Positions 15,843-23,727 of a stretch of DNA of 64,000 bases are shown here, in pieces (position 1 is the stretch's first letter; each line of letters begins with the position of its first letter). The stretch comes from Thermoanaerobaculia bacterium (GTDB lineage Bacteria; Acidobacteriota; Thermoanaerobaculia; Gp7-AA8), in the NCBI GenBank assembly GCA_017883235.1, contig JADGNY010000012.1:18573-82572 (forward strand), given 5' to 3'. Below the pieces are notes generated by a model. It did not search any database. It worked only from the letters and a program-made list of their open reading frames with translations, and was not told the origin of the DNA. The position numbers were made by a program, and so were the translations under genes.

Positions 15843-18065
15843 ATGAACGCAACCTGGTTACGGCGTTGTGCCTTTCTTTGCGCGGCCGGCCTGCTGGCCC
15901 TCGCGCTCGTCACGTCTTGCCGCCGGTCCATCGGCTCGCCGTCGAACACGACGCCGGTGATCCTGATCTCGATCGATACACTTCGGTCGGATCACCTGCC
16001 GGCGTACGGCTACAAGGGGATTACCACGCCGAACATCGACGCCTTGCGCGCCGACTCGATTCTCTACGAGCGCGCGTACAGCCACGTGCCGCTCACGCTC
16101 CCCTCGCACACATCGATTCTCACCGGCATGTTGCCGGCGGACCATGGCGTTCGGGATAACGTCGGCTACCATGTGGGCGATTCGATCCCGATGGTGCAGG
16201 AGCTGCTCAAGAAGAACGGCTATGCCACGGGAGCAGCGGTCTCGGCGTTCGTTCTGCGGCGCGAAACGCACCTTGCCCGCGGATTCGATTTCTACGATGA
16301 CGCGGTGAAGGCGATGGCCGGTGAGAACCTGATCGGCCGCGTGCAGCGGGACGGCCGCGAAACGGAGAAGGCAGGGCAGAAGTGGATCGATGCGCAAGGA
16401 ACCCGGCCGTTCTTCTTTTTCCTGCACCTCTACGATCCGCATACGCCGTATACGCCGCCGGAGCCGTACTTCAGCATGTATTCGAATCATTACGACGGCG
16501 AGATCGCCTACGTGGACTCGATCATCGGAACCCTGATCGCTGACCTCAAGAAGCGAGGCCTCTACGACAAGTCGCTCATCATCTTCCTCTCCGATCACGG
16601 CGAGGGACTCAGCGAGCACGGGGAGGAGGAACATGGGCTCCTTCTCTATCGTGAGGAGCTTCAGGTGCCGCTGATCGTGAAGCTTCCGGGGCAACGTAAA
16701 GCGGGGGCGACGGTGAAGACGCCGGTGCAGCTCGTCGACGTCTTTCCGACGATCCTGGAGCGGACGGCCACACCGGCTCCGGCGACAGGGCATCGCATCG
16801 GCCAGTCGCTGCTCTCGTTCCTGGACGGCGGTCCGGTGCGGTCGATCTACTCGGAGACCCTCTATCCGCGCTTCCATTTCGGCTGGAGCGATCTGCATTC
16901 GCTCATCGACGGCGACAACCACTACATCAGAAGTCCCCAACCGGAGCTGTTCGATCTGGCGTCCGATCCCGGTGAGAAGAAGAACGTGCTGCAGGACAAC
17001 CGGCGGGCATACATCAAGCTGCGGGATGAGATCGAGCCGTTCGTAAAGAGCGCCGCGGCACCGGCGAATATCGATCCCGAGGAAGCGGCCAAGCTCGCTG
17101 CACTCGGATATGTCGGCTCGACGGTGGATACCTCCAAGAGCGGGCCGCTCCCCGATCCGAAAAGCATGATGGGAGCGTTCCACGATATCCGGGTCGCATA
17201 CACGCTCTATCGGGACGGCAAGGAGCCTGAGGCACTTCAGCTCACCAATCAACTGCTGGCGAGCAATGGCCAGATCACCGATCTCTGGGATCTCAAGTCC
17301 AAGATCCTCTACAAGATGGGGCGCGAGCAGGACTCGATCGAGGCCGCCAAGGACGGACTGCGGCACGTCCCCACCGCCATCGCCCTGTTGTACGATGTCG
17401 CCAATCTCGCTCTGAAGATGGGCGATCTCGACACGGCCCAGAAGCATGCCGAGATCGCCGTGACGGTCGAGCCCGGTGAGGCGCACGAGATCCTTTCGAA
17501 GATCTGGATGCGCCGGAACGATCCGAAGCGTGCCGAGGCCGAAGCCAAGCTTGCGGTCGATACGGCCCACGATCCGACCGATTCTCTGATCATGCTTGGC
17601 GGTATCGAGAGAGCTCGCGGCAATATGCCGGCCGCTCTCGGTTATTACCAGCGTGCCTTGACCGCGAGCGAGAAGTCGTCCAAGCCCGCGCCGGGCCTGC
17701 ACGCCGCGCTCGGAGACGTCCTGGCCCGGCTCGGTAGAAACGAGGAAGCAGAGCGCGAGTTCCGTCTGGAGATTGCCAAGAACCCGTCGTCCTCCGACGC
17801 CTACGCTTCGCTGGTCATGCTTCTCGCGGTCGAACATCGTCTCGATGAAGCCACAAAGCTGATCTTCGACGTCGTCAAGGCCGTCCCCCAGCCGCATACG
17901 TATACCGTCGTCGCCGAGACGTTGACGGCGATCGGTGACGATCGTGGCGCATTGTTCTGGGCCTTCCAGGGGCAGCAGAAATATCCGGGCGACCCCGAGT
18001 TGAAGCGCCTGCCGCAGCACGTCCGGGAGTCGGGGCCGCTGCTGCGCAAGCGGATGATGAATTGA
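15843..18065 (+). CDS. Alkaline-phosphatase-superfamily (sulfatase-like) hydrolase fused to TPRs, copy 1
   Basis: 740 residues with an N-terminal lipoprotein-like leader (LLALALVTSC). Residues about 35-380 form a sulfatase-type domain: metal ligand motif VILISIDTLRSDH, nucleophile region PLTLPSHTSILTG, and DHGEGLSEHGEEEHG. In true sulfatases a Cys or Ser converted to formylglycine stands in C/S-x-P-S-R; here the position is Thr, as in phospho-transferases of the superfamily, so a phosphoryl substrate is more likely than a sulfate ester. Residues from about 430 on are tetratricopeptide repeats. It is coupled to the next gene by a 4-base overlap. Substrate unknown. Confidence 0.8.
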   Translation: MNATWLRRCAFLCAAGLLALALVTSCRRSIGSPSNTTPVILISIDTLRSDHLPAYGYKGITTPNIDALRADSILYERAYSHVPLTLPSHTSILTGMLPADHGVRDNVGYHVGDSIPMVQELLKKNGYATGAAVSAFVLRRETHLARGFDFYDDAVKAMAGENLIGRVQRDGRETEKAGQKWIDAQGTRPFFFFLHLYDPHTPYTPPEPYFSMYSNHYDGEIAYVDSIIGTLIADLKKRGLYDKSLIIFLSDHGEGLSEHGEEEHGLLLYREELQVPLIVKLPGQRKAGATVKTPVQLVDVFPTILERTATPAPATGHRIGQSLLSFLDGGPVRSIYSETLYPRFHFGWSDLHSLIDGDNHYIRSPQPELFDLASDPGEKKNVLQDNRRAYIKLRDEIEPFVKSAAAPANIDPEEAAKLAALGYVGSTVDTSKSGPLPDPKSMMGAFHDIRVAYTLYRDGKEPEALQLTNQLLASNGQITDLWDLKSKILYKMGREQDSIEAAKDGLRHVPTAIALLYDVANLALKMGDLDTAQKHAEIAVTVEPGEAHEILSKIWMRRNDPKRAEAEAKLAVDTAHDPTDSLIMLGGIERARGNMPAALGYYQRALTASEKSSKPAPGLHAALGDVLARLGRNEEAEREFRLEIAKNPSSSDAYASLVMLLAVEHRLDEATKLIFDVVKAVPQPHTYTVVAETLTAIGDDRGALFWAFQGQQKYPGDPELKRLPQHVRESGPLLRKRMMN

Positions 18066-20167
18066 CGTCCGTGGGATCCGAGGAACAGCAGAAACCTTCC
18101 CGGCGGCGGATGCTCATCATCGCCGTCTTTGGGGCGATCGTCATCGCCGGCGTTTCCTGGTTGGTTTTTCGGCGGTTCCGCGGCGAGGGTCGCGCGCCGG
18201 CTCGCGACATCATCCTCGTCACGATCGACACCCTCCGCGCCGATTGCGTCGGATACGCCGGGAACACTCGCGTGCGGACGCCATTCCTCGACTCACTGGC
18301 CGGCCGCGGGCTGGAGTTCACGAACGCCCATGCGCACAACGTCATCACGCTGGCGTCGCACACCAACATCCTGACGGGCCTCTACCCGTTCCAGCACGGG
18401 GTTCGCGAGAACGCGGGATTCAAGCTCGATCCGAAGTACGAGACCGTCGCGGCCATGCTGCATCGCGGCGGCTATGTTTCCGGTGCATTCGTCGGCGCCT
18501 TTCCGCTCGATGCCCGCTTCGGTCTGAACCGCGGCTTCGACATGTACGACGACAACTACGGCAAAGGACAGTCGGGAGTCGATTTCGTCGAACCGGAGCG
18601 TCGCGCCGAGGCGGTCCTCGCCGCGGCCACGAAGTGGTGGAACGCCCACGAGGGAGAGAAGCGATTCATGTGGGTCCATCTCTACGACCCGCATGCCCCA
18701 TACGCGCCGCCGGAACCGTTCCTTTCCTCCTTCCGCGACCATGAGTACCTCGGCGAGATTTCGTACGTCGACGATGCACTCTCCAAAGCCATCGGTCCGA
18801 TCGTGGCCGCCGAACCGGACGCGCTGATCGTCGTCACTGCCGATCATGGTGAGGCGCTGGGCGATCACGGCGAAGCGACGCACGGTCTCTTCGCCTACGA
18901 GTCAACGCTGAAGGTTCCCTTACTCGTCGCCGGTCACGGAACCGGGCATCGGAAGGTGACCGAGTTCGTCCGCCATATCGACATCGTTCCGACGATCCTC
19001 GAGGCCGCTGGCCTGCCGAAACCGGCGGCTCTGCCGGGAGCGTCGCTTCTCCACGATGTGGGTGCGCGCGACAGCTACTTCGAGTCTCTCTCCGCGTCGC
19101 TCAATCGAGGCTGGGCCCCGCTGACAGGAATCATCCACGGCGGACTCAAATACATCGACCTGCCGCTGGCCGAGCTCTACGACCTTCCCCGCGATCCGCG
19201 TGAGTTGGAGAACCTGCGAGAGGAACGGCGCCGCGACGTCGAAACAGCACGCCGGCTGCTCGCGCCGATGCAGGTGCTCCCCTCCGCGCGCGCCGCGGTC
19301 TCATCCGAGGAGATCGCGCGGTTGCGCAGCCTGGGATATGTGTCCGGCAACGCCTCGCCGCGCGAGCACTACACGGAAGCGGACGATCCGAAGAACCTGA
19401 TCGGACTCGATTCGAAGATGCACGCCGCGGTCGACGCATTCGAGCGCGGCAATCCGGTCCGGGCGCTTGCTCTTGCGCGCGAGGTCGTCGCCGCGAGAAG
19501 TGACATGGATGCGGGGCGTGAACTGCTCGCCTTCATGCTGCAGCAAAACGATCAGATTGCCGAGGCGATGGAACAGTTGAAGATCCTGGTCTCGAAGCCG
19601 AATGCCGCCGACTCCGACGTCGTGCATCTGGCTCTCTTGTTGAGCGAGACCGGGAATCCGAAGGGGGCGGTCGATCTCCTCGATCCGCGCGCCGGCAGCA
19701 ACGATCCCGATCTGCTCAACGCCCTCGGGGTGGCTCTCTCCGACTCTGGACGCGAGGCGGAGGCACGAAGCCAGTTTGAGCGCGTGCTGGCGATCGACGC
19801 GAACGACGCCCCAGCCCTGCAGAACCTCGGCATCCTCGCTCTCAAGGGAGGCAATGTGAGCGCTGCCGAGAGCAGGCTCACTCGTGCGCTGGAGCTCAAT
19901 CCGAAATTGCCGCTGGCGTGGAACACGCTCGGGGTGATCTACGCGCAGAAGGGCGACTTCGAGCATGCCGTCGACTCGTGGAAACGCGCCGTTGCATGCG
20001 ATCCGCGTCAGTACGACGCGCTGCTCAACATCGGGATCGTGGCCTCGAAAGCGGGGAACGCGGCCGAAGCGCGCGCCGCCCTGGAGCGCTTCGTCAGAAC
20101 GGCGCCGAAGTCGCATTACGCCGCCGACATCGCCGAGGCGCAGCGAACCCTTGCCCAACTGCACTGA
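18062..20167 (+). CDS. Alkaline-phosphatase-superfamily (sulfatase-like) hydrolase fused to TPRs, copy 2
   Basis: 701 residues, starting with TTG in a TTGA overlap with the preceding stop; a GTG at 18071 and an ATG at 18110 are alternatives. A membrane anchor at about 18-37 (LIIAVFGAIVIAGVSWLVF) is followed by the same fold: IILVTIDTLRADCVGY, nucleophile region ITLASHTNILTG, and ADHGEALGDHGEATHG. The formylglycine position is again Thr. TPRs fill the part from about 460 (VRALALAREVVAARSDM, LQNLGILALKGGNVSAAE, AWNTLGVIYAQKGDFEHAVDSW). It is a tandem paralogue of copy 1, and probably acts at the outer face of the inner membrane. Followed by rnc after 7 bases. Confidence 0.8.
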   Translation: MTSVGSEEQQKPSRRRMLIIAVFGAIVIAGVSWLVFRRFRGEGRAPARDIILVTIDTLRADCVGYAGNTRVRTPFLDSLAGRGLEFTNAHAHNVITLASHTNILTGLYPFQHGVRENAGFKLDPKYETVAAMLHRGGYVSGAFVGAFPLDARFGLNRGFDMYDDNYGKGQSGVDFVEPERRAEAVLAAATKWWNAHEGEKRFMWVHLYDPHAPYAPPEPFLSSFRDHEYLGEISYVDDALSKAIGPIVAAEPDALIVVTADHGEALGDHGEATHGLFAYESTLKVPLLVAGHGTGHRKVTEFVRHIDIVPTILEAAGLPKPAALPGASLLHDVGARDSYFESLSASLNRGWAPLTGIIHGGLKYIDLPLAELYDLPRDPRELENLREERRRDVETARRLLAPMQVLPSARAAVSSEEIARLRSLGYVSGNASPREHYTEADDPKNLIGLDSKMHAAVDAFERGNPVRALALAREVVAARSDMDAGRELLAFMLQQNDQIAEAMEQLKILVSKPNAADSDVVHLALLLSETGNPKGAVDLLDPRAGSNDPDLLNALGVALSDSGREAEARSQFERVLAIDANDAPALQNLGILALKGGNVSAAESRLTRALELNPKLPLAWNTLGVIYAQKGDFEHAVDSWKRAVACDPRQYDALLNIGIVASKAGNAAEARAALERFVRTAPKSHYAADIAEAQRTLAQLH

Positions 20168-20174
20168 CGAGGAT

Positions 20175-20906
20175 ATGTCCGCTCTCCTCTATACTTTTGA
20201 CCGATTGTCCACCGACGACTTGGCCGCGTTCGAATCCCGCATCGGATATCCCTTCCTGCAGCGGGAGATCCTGACACGCGCGCTCACGCACAAGTCGTAT
20301 TCGCACGAGGCGAAGAACGACGCCCTGCGGGACAACGAGACCTTCGAATTCCTCGGCGACTCCGTTCTCGGCTTCGTTATCGGCGACCTCCTTTTTCGGC
20401 GTTTTCCGGAGCTCGACGAAGGAGCGCTCTCGAAGATGAAGGCGTATCTCGTCAGCGCCACCAGCCTTGCCGAGAAAGCGCGCGCCTACGGCATGGGAGA
20501 CGTCCTTTTCCTCGGCGTCGGCGAAGAGAAGTCAGGCGGCCGGAAGAAAGACTCGCTGCTGGCCAATCTCTTCGAGGCCATGCTGGCGGCGGTCTACCTC
20601 GACGGCGGCATCGAGCCGGTGCGAGGCCTCATCGAGCGGATGTTCACGCCCGATCTCGAGGCCATCGACGAGCAGAACCTCCTCTTCCAGGACTACAAGA
20701 CCGCGTTGCAGGAAATGGCGCAGGGGAGCGGTATGCCGCTGCCTGAGTACAGCGTCGTCGGCGAAGTGGGGCCCGATCACGACAAGCGGTTCATCGTCGA
20801 AGTGAAAGTCGGCAACCTGGCCACGCGCGGCGAGGGATCGTCGAAAAAAGAGGCGCAGCAGCAGGCGGCCAAGCATGCATTGCGCGAATCGTCGCCGGGC
20901 GCATAG
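20175..20906 (+). CDS. rnc: Ribonuclease III
   Basis: 243 residues from the ATG at 20175. The catalytic domain has the family signature NETFEFLGDSVLGFVIGDLLF near 45-65 and the second acidic cluster (NLFEAMLAAVYLDGG) near 130. The double-stranded RNA-binding domain is at about 170-240 (DYKTALQEMAQGSGMPLPEY, GEGSSKKEAQQQAAKHAL). It cleaves double-stranded rRNA precursors and structured mRNAs. The long palindromic hairpins in this window would be natural substrates. Its 3' end overlaps the next gene by 32 bases. Confidence 0.95.
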   Translation: MSALLYTFDRLSTDDLAAFESRIGYPFLQREILTRALTHKSYSHEAKNDALRDNETFEFLGDSVLGFVIGDLLFRRFPELDEGALSKMKAYLVSATSLAEKARAYGMGDVLFLGVGEEKSGGRKKDSLLANLFEAMLAAVYLDGGIEPVRGLIERMFTPDLEAIDEQNLLFQDYKTALQEMAQGSGMPLPEYSVVGEVGPDHDKRFIVEVKVGNLATRGEGSSKKEAQQQAAKHALRESSPGA

Positions 20907-22029
20907 GGCCGTCGTTGCGGTGCTGATCCTCGCGGTCAGCCTGACCACGGCGCACTCGCAGACGGCGCGTGATGCCGACCTTACCCGCATCCGTGCCGAG
21001 ATCGGCCGTCTTCGGAAACGTCTCGACGACGTCCGGACTCAGACGCGCGGTGCCGAGCATGATCTGGAGGAAGCGGACCTCGAGCTCGGCATCCGTACGA
21101 ATGAGCTGCAGCTTGCCATCGACATGCAGTCGCAACTCGAGCAGCAGCGTCACGACCTCGAGTCGCAGATCGCGGCCATCGCCTCGAACGTCGCCAGGGA
21201 GAAGGCGTTCCTGCGCAAACGGCTGGCTGTCCTTTATCGCCTGGGCGGGCTGAGCTACCTTCGTCTGCTGCTGTCGATCGACGATCAGCGGGATCCCGTG
21301 CAGGCGGTGTCGATGCTCGGGTTTCTCGTCTCCCGCGATGCGCGCGCGGTCGCGCGTTTCCAGTCCGCCGGCGAGCAACTGCGAGCCCGCCATGCCGACC
21401 TCGCCGATCGCCAGCAGCGGCTGGCCGGCGTGCGGCGCATCGTAGACCAGCGCCAGAAGGAGATGGCCTCGGCGCGTGCGAAGAAGGAGAGGATGCTGGC
21501 CTCGCTGCGCAGCGAGGGGAGCCAGTCGGAGCAGAAACTGGCCGAGCTCGAGGAGAAGGCGAAGCGGCTCGAGCACCTTCTCGACGTGCTGTCGCGTCAG
21601 AATGGCACGGCCGCGGTGGCGGCAATCGACATCCGCACGGTGCAGGGCGCGCTGGCGTGGCCGGTCCAGGGGAAAATCATCGAGCACTTCGGAAAGCAAA
21701 CGAACGCAAAATTTTCGACCGTGACCTTTAATAACGGCCTGAAGATCGCCGCGGCGCCCGGTGCTGAAGTACGCTCTGTCTTTGCGGGAACAGTTCTATT
21801 TTCGCAGTGGTTCAAGGGATACGGCAATCTGGTGATACTCGATCACGGCAACCGCGTTTTCTCACTCTACGGCAACCTGAAGTCGCCGGCCGTCGCGGTC
21901 GGAGACCGCGTCAACGCTGGACAGACGATTGCAGGGGTCGGCGAGTCGGAGGCAGCGCATTCCGGCTACCTCTACTTCGAGATCCGGCAGGACAACAAGC
22001 CTGAAGATCCGCAGAAATGGCTGCGGTAG
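20875..22029 (+). CDS. EnvC-like murein hydrolase activator with degenerate LytM domain
   Basis: 384 residues. A signal peptide ends near SLTTAHS; a long coiled coil (about 30-250: LTRIRAEIGRLRKRLDDV through EEKAKRLEHLLDVL) precedes a LytM/peptidase M23 domain (about 265-384). The zinc ligands are missing: the usual HxGxDIA reads NNGLKIA, and the usual Y-A-H-L reads YGNLK, while the fold-defining YGNLVILDHGN is kept. This is the EnvC pattern, a non-catalytic activator of periplasmic amidases at division. The start overlaps rnc; a GTG near 20919 would shorten the leader. Confidence 0.82.
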   Translation: MHCANRRRAHRAVVAVLILAVSLTTAHSQTARDADLTRIRAEIGRLRKRLDDVRTQTRGAEHDLEEADLELGIRTNELQLAIDMQSQLEQQRHDLESQIAAIASNVAREKAFLRKRLAVLYRLGGLSYLRLLLSIDDQRDPVQAVSMLGFLVSRDARAVARFQSAGEQLRARHADLADRQQRLAGVRRIVDQRQKEMASARAKKERMLASLRSEGSQSEQKLAELEEKAKRLEHLLDVLSRQNGTAAVAAIDIRTVQGALAWPVQGKIIEHFGKQTNAKFSTVTFNNGLKIAAAPGAEVRSVFAGTVLFSQWFKGYGNLVILDHGNRVFSLYGNLKSPAVAVGDRVNAGQTIAGVGESEAAHSGYLYFEIRQDNKPEDPQKWLR

Positions 22030-22058
22030 CGAGCACAACGAGCATAGCGAGCACAGCG
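22029..22058 (+). repeat. Iterated word GAGCAYARC in the leader of the S41 protease gene
   Basis: GCGAGCACAACGAGCATAGC is followed by another GAGCACAGCG, making three direct copies of a 9-base word between the EnvC-like stop codon and the next ATG (22061). Unlike the other word-built spacers it lacks an inverted partner. It leaves no standard Shine-Dalgarno sequence. Confidence 0.6.
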
Positions 22059-22060
22059 AA

Positions 22061-23260
22061 ATGACCAAAAAGAAAATCGTCTTCCTCTCCGTTTCGGTAG
22101 CGCTTCTCCTCTCGCTTCTCGGTGGCGCGCTGTTCGGACAGGCCACGCAGAAGAACAACGTCTACCGCTACCTCAGCATCTTCACCGAGGTCTTCGACCT
22201 GGTGAGGAACAACTACGTGGAACAGGTGCCGGCCGACCAGTTGATGGACGGCGCCTTCTCCGGTGTCACCGACGCCATCGACGAGTTCAGCTACTACGTG
22301 CCGCCGGCGCAGATGGCGGCGTACAAGAGTTTCAGCGACGTCGAAGACAACGGCGTCGGCCTCATCGTCACCAAGCGCTTCGGATACGCCTACGTCATCG
22401 CCTCCGTGCCGGGATCGCCCGCCGCGAAGTCGGGCATCGAGCGCGGCGACTTCATCGAGAAGATCGACGGACAGCCGACGCAGAAAATGGCCGTCTGGCA
22501 GGTCCGCAATCTCCTCCGCGGCGCCAAGCCGGTGCATCTGCAGGTTCTCCGCGGCGGCCAGACCAAGCGCGACGAGTTCACCCTGCAGCAGGCTGCCTTT
22601 CACCCGCTGCCCATCACCACGGAACAGTACGGCGGCGTTTCCTACGTGAAGATCCCCTACTTCGAGAAGGGGACCGCCGCGCAACTGGCGACGACTCTGG
22701 AGACCATCCGCAAGGCCGGCAGCCGGAAGCTGATCATCGACCTCCGGGGCAATGCCGGCGGAGACGTGGAAGAAGCGATCACCTCGGCCGACGAGCTCCT
22801 GACGAGCGGTCTCATCACCTCGCTCGCGGGACGCAACATCGATCCGAAGAAGTGGCAGGCCGACCGCAACACCGCCTACGACGGCGACCTCGAAGTCCTC
22901 ACCGACGGCTCGACCGCTTCCGGCGCCGAGATTTTCGCCGCCGCCATTCACGGCAACCAGCGCGGCAAAGTGGTCGGCGTGACGACGTACGGCAAGTCGA
23001 TCGTGCAGCGTTTCGTGACCCTTCCCAGCGGCGGCGGCGTCTACATGACCGTCGCCCACTACACCACGCCGGACATGAAAGCGATCAAAGCCGGCGGCAT
23101 CCGCCCGGACGTGATCGTGGACCTCACCGCCCTCGCGTTACGCGATGAGTCGAGCACGCCCGCGACGAAAGGCGCGGTGGCCAAACCGAAGGACGACTTG
23201 ATCCTCCAGAAGGCGCTGCAGCTCTTCACCGAGCCCGCGGCAGCGAAGAAGGCGGCGTAG
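22061..23260 (+). CDS. S41-family carboxy-terminal processing protease
   Basis: 399 residues from the ATG at 22061. One N-terminal membrane segment or signal peptide (IVFLSVSVALLLSLLGGALFG). A PDZ domain at about 95-165 (YVIASVPGSPAAKSGIERGD) is followed by the S41 core: LIIDLRGNAGGDVEEA, nucleophile Ser in GSTASGAEIFAAAI and the general-base Lys in TTYGKSIVQ, the Ser-Lys dyad of CtpA/CtpB enzymes. It cleaves periplasmic proteins near their C-termini. The neighbouring EnvC-like factor is a frequent companion; in known systems such proteases regulate wall hydrolases. Confidence 0.92.
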   Translation: MTKKKIVFLSVSVALLLSLLGGALFGQATQKNNVYRYLSIFTEVFDLVRNNYVEQVPADQLMDGAFSGVTDAIDEFSYYVPPAQMAAYKSFSDVEDNGVGLIVTKRFGYAYVIASVPGSPAAKSGIERGDFIEKIDGQPTQKMAVWQVRNLLRGAKPVHLQVLRGGQTKRDEFTLQQAAFHPLPITTEQYGGVSYVKIPYFEKGTAAQLATTLETIRKAGSRKLIIDLRGNAGGDVEEAITSADELLTSGLITSLAGRNIDPKKWQADRNTAYDGDLEVLTDGSTASGAEIFAAAIHGNQRGKVVGVTTYGKSIVQRFVTLPSGGGVYMTVAHYTTPDMKAIKAGGIRPDVIVDLTALALRDESSTPATKGAVAKPKDDLILQKALQLFTEPAAAKKAA

Positions 23261-23326
23261 GGGCCAAGCCCGACAAGCGTAGCGCTGGCCGGCCGGACCG
23301 CCGCCGGCTCGGCGGCGATCCGCGCT

Positions 23327-23548
23327 TCAACGCCGGTCCTCGTGACGGAGCGTTGTTTCCCACTCAGCCAGACCTGCTTCTGTCAGAGTGTCTTCATCGG
23401 AAATGACCTTCGATAAACGTGCGAGATCCCAACGCAAAGGATCCGGTCGGCGCACGACAACGATTCCTACCCGTTCGCCCGGGCGCAATGGCAGACGGCG
23501 CATCGGACGGAGTACACCATCATTGAACTCCGCTTCGATCACTTCCAT
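23327..23548 (-). CDS. AF2212-like (DUF104) antitoxin, apparently orphan
   Basis: 73 residues. The N-terminal half is a classic AF2212-type beta fold: MEVIEAEFNDGVLRPMRRLPLRPGERVGIVV. The rest is a charged tail that in such antitoxins binds the toxin. These genes normally precede a PIN-domain RNase toxin. Behind the stop codon only 67 bases remain to the protease gene, and they show no PIN motif; upstream on this strand lies a 179-base gap and a glycosidase. It is therefore an orphan or a remnant. Confidence 0.7.
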   Translation of the reverse strand: MEVIEAEFNDGVLRPMRRLPLRPGERVGIVVVRRPDPLRWDLARLSKVISDEDTLTEAGLAEWETTLRHEDRR

Positions 23549-23727
23549 GCGGTCAACGGTAACACGACGCCCTGAGGTTGGTGCGGAACAAGGAACAACA
23601 AATCAGCGTCACGTAGCGGTGGACAGCCGGCGCCTCGAGTTGGAGCACAAGGATACACGCATCGCACACATGCGGCAACCATACGTCAACTTGCTGCTTG
23701 TAAGGGACTGGCGGCCACTTCTGTCCG

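Noticed and set aside
23260-23327. PIN-domain toxin partner of the AF2212-type antitoxin
   Set aside because: Only 67 bases without a PIN motif; no overlapping minus-strand frame resembles a toxin.
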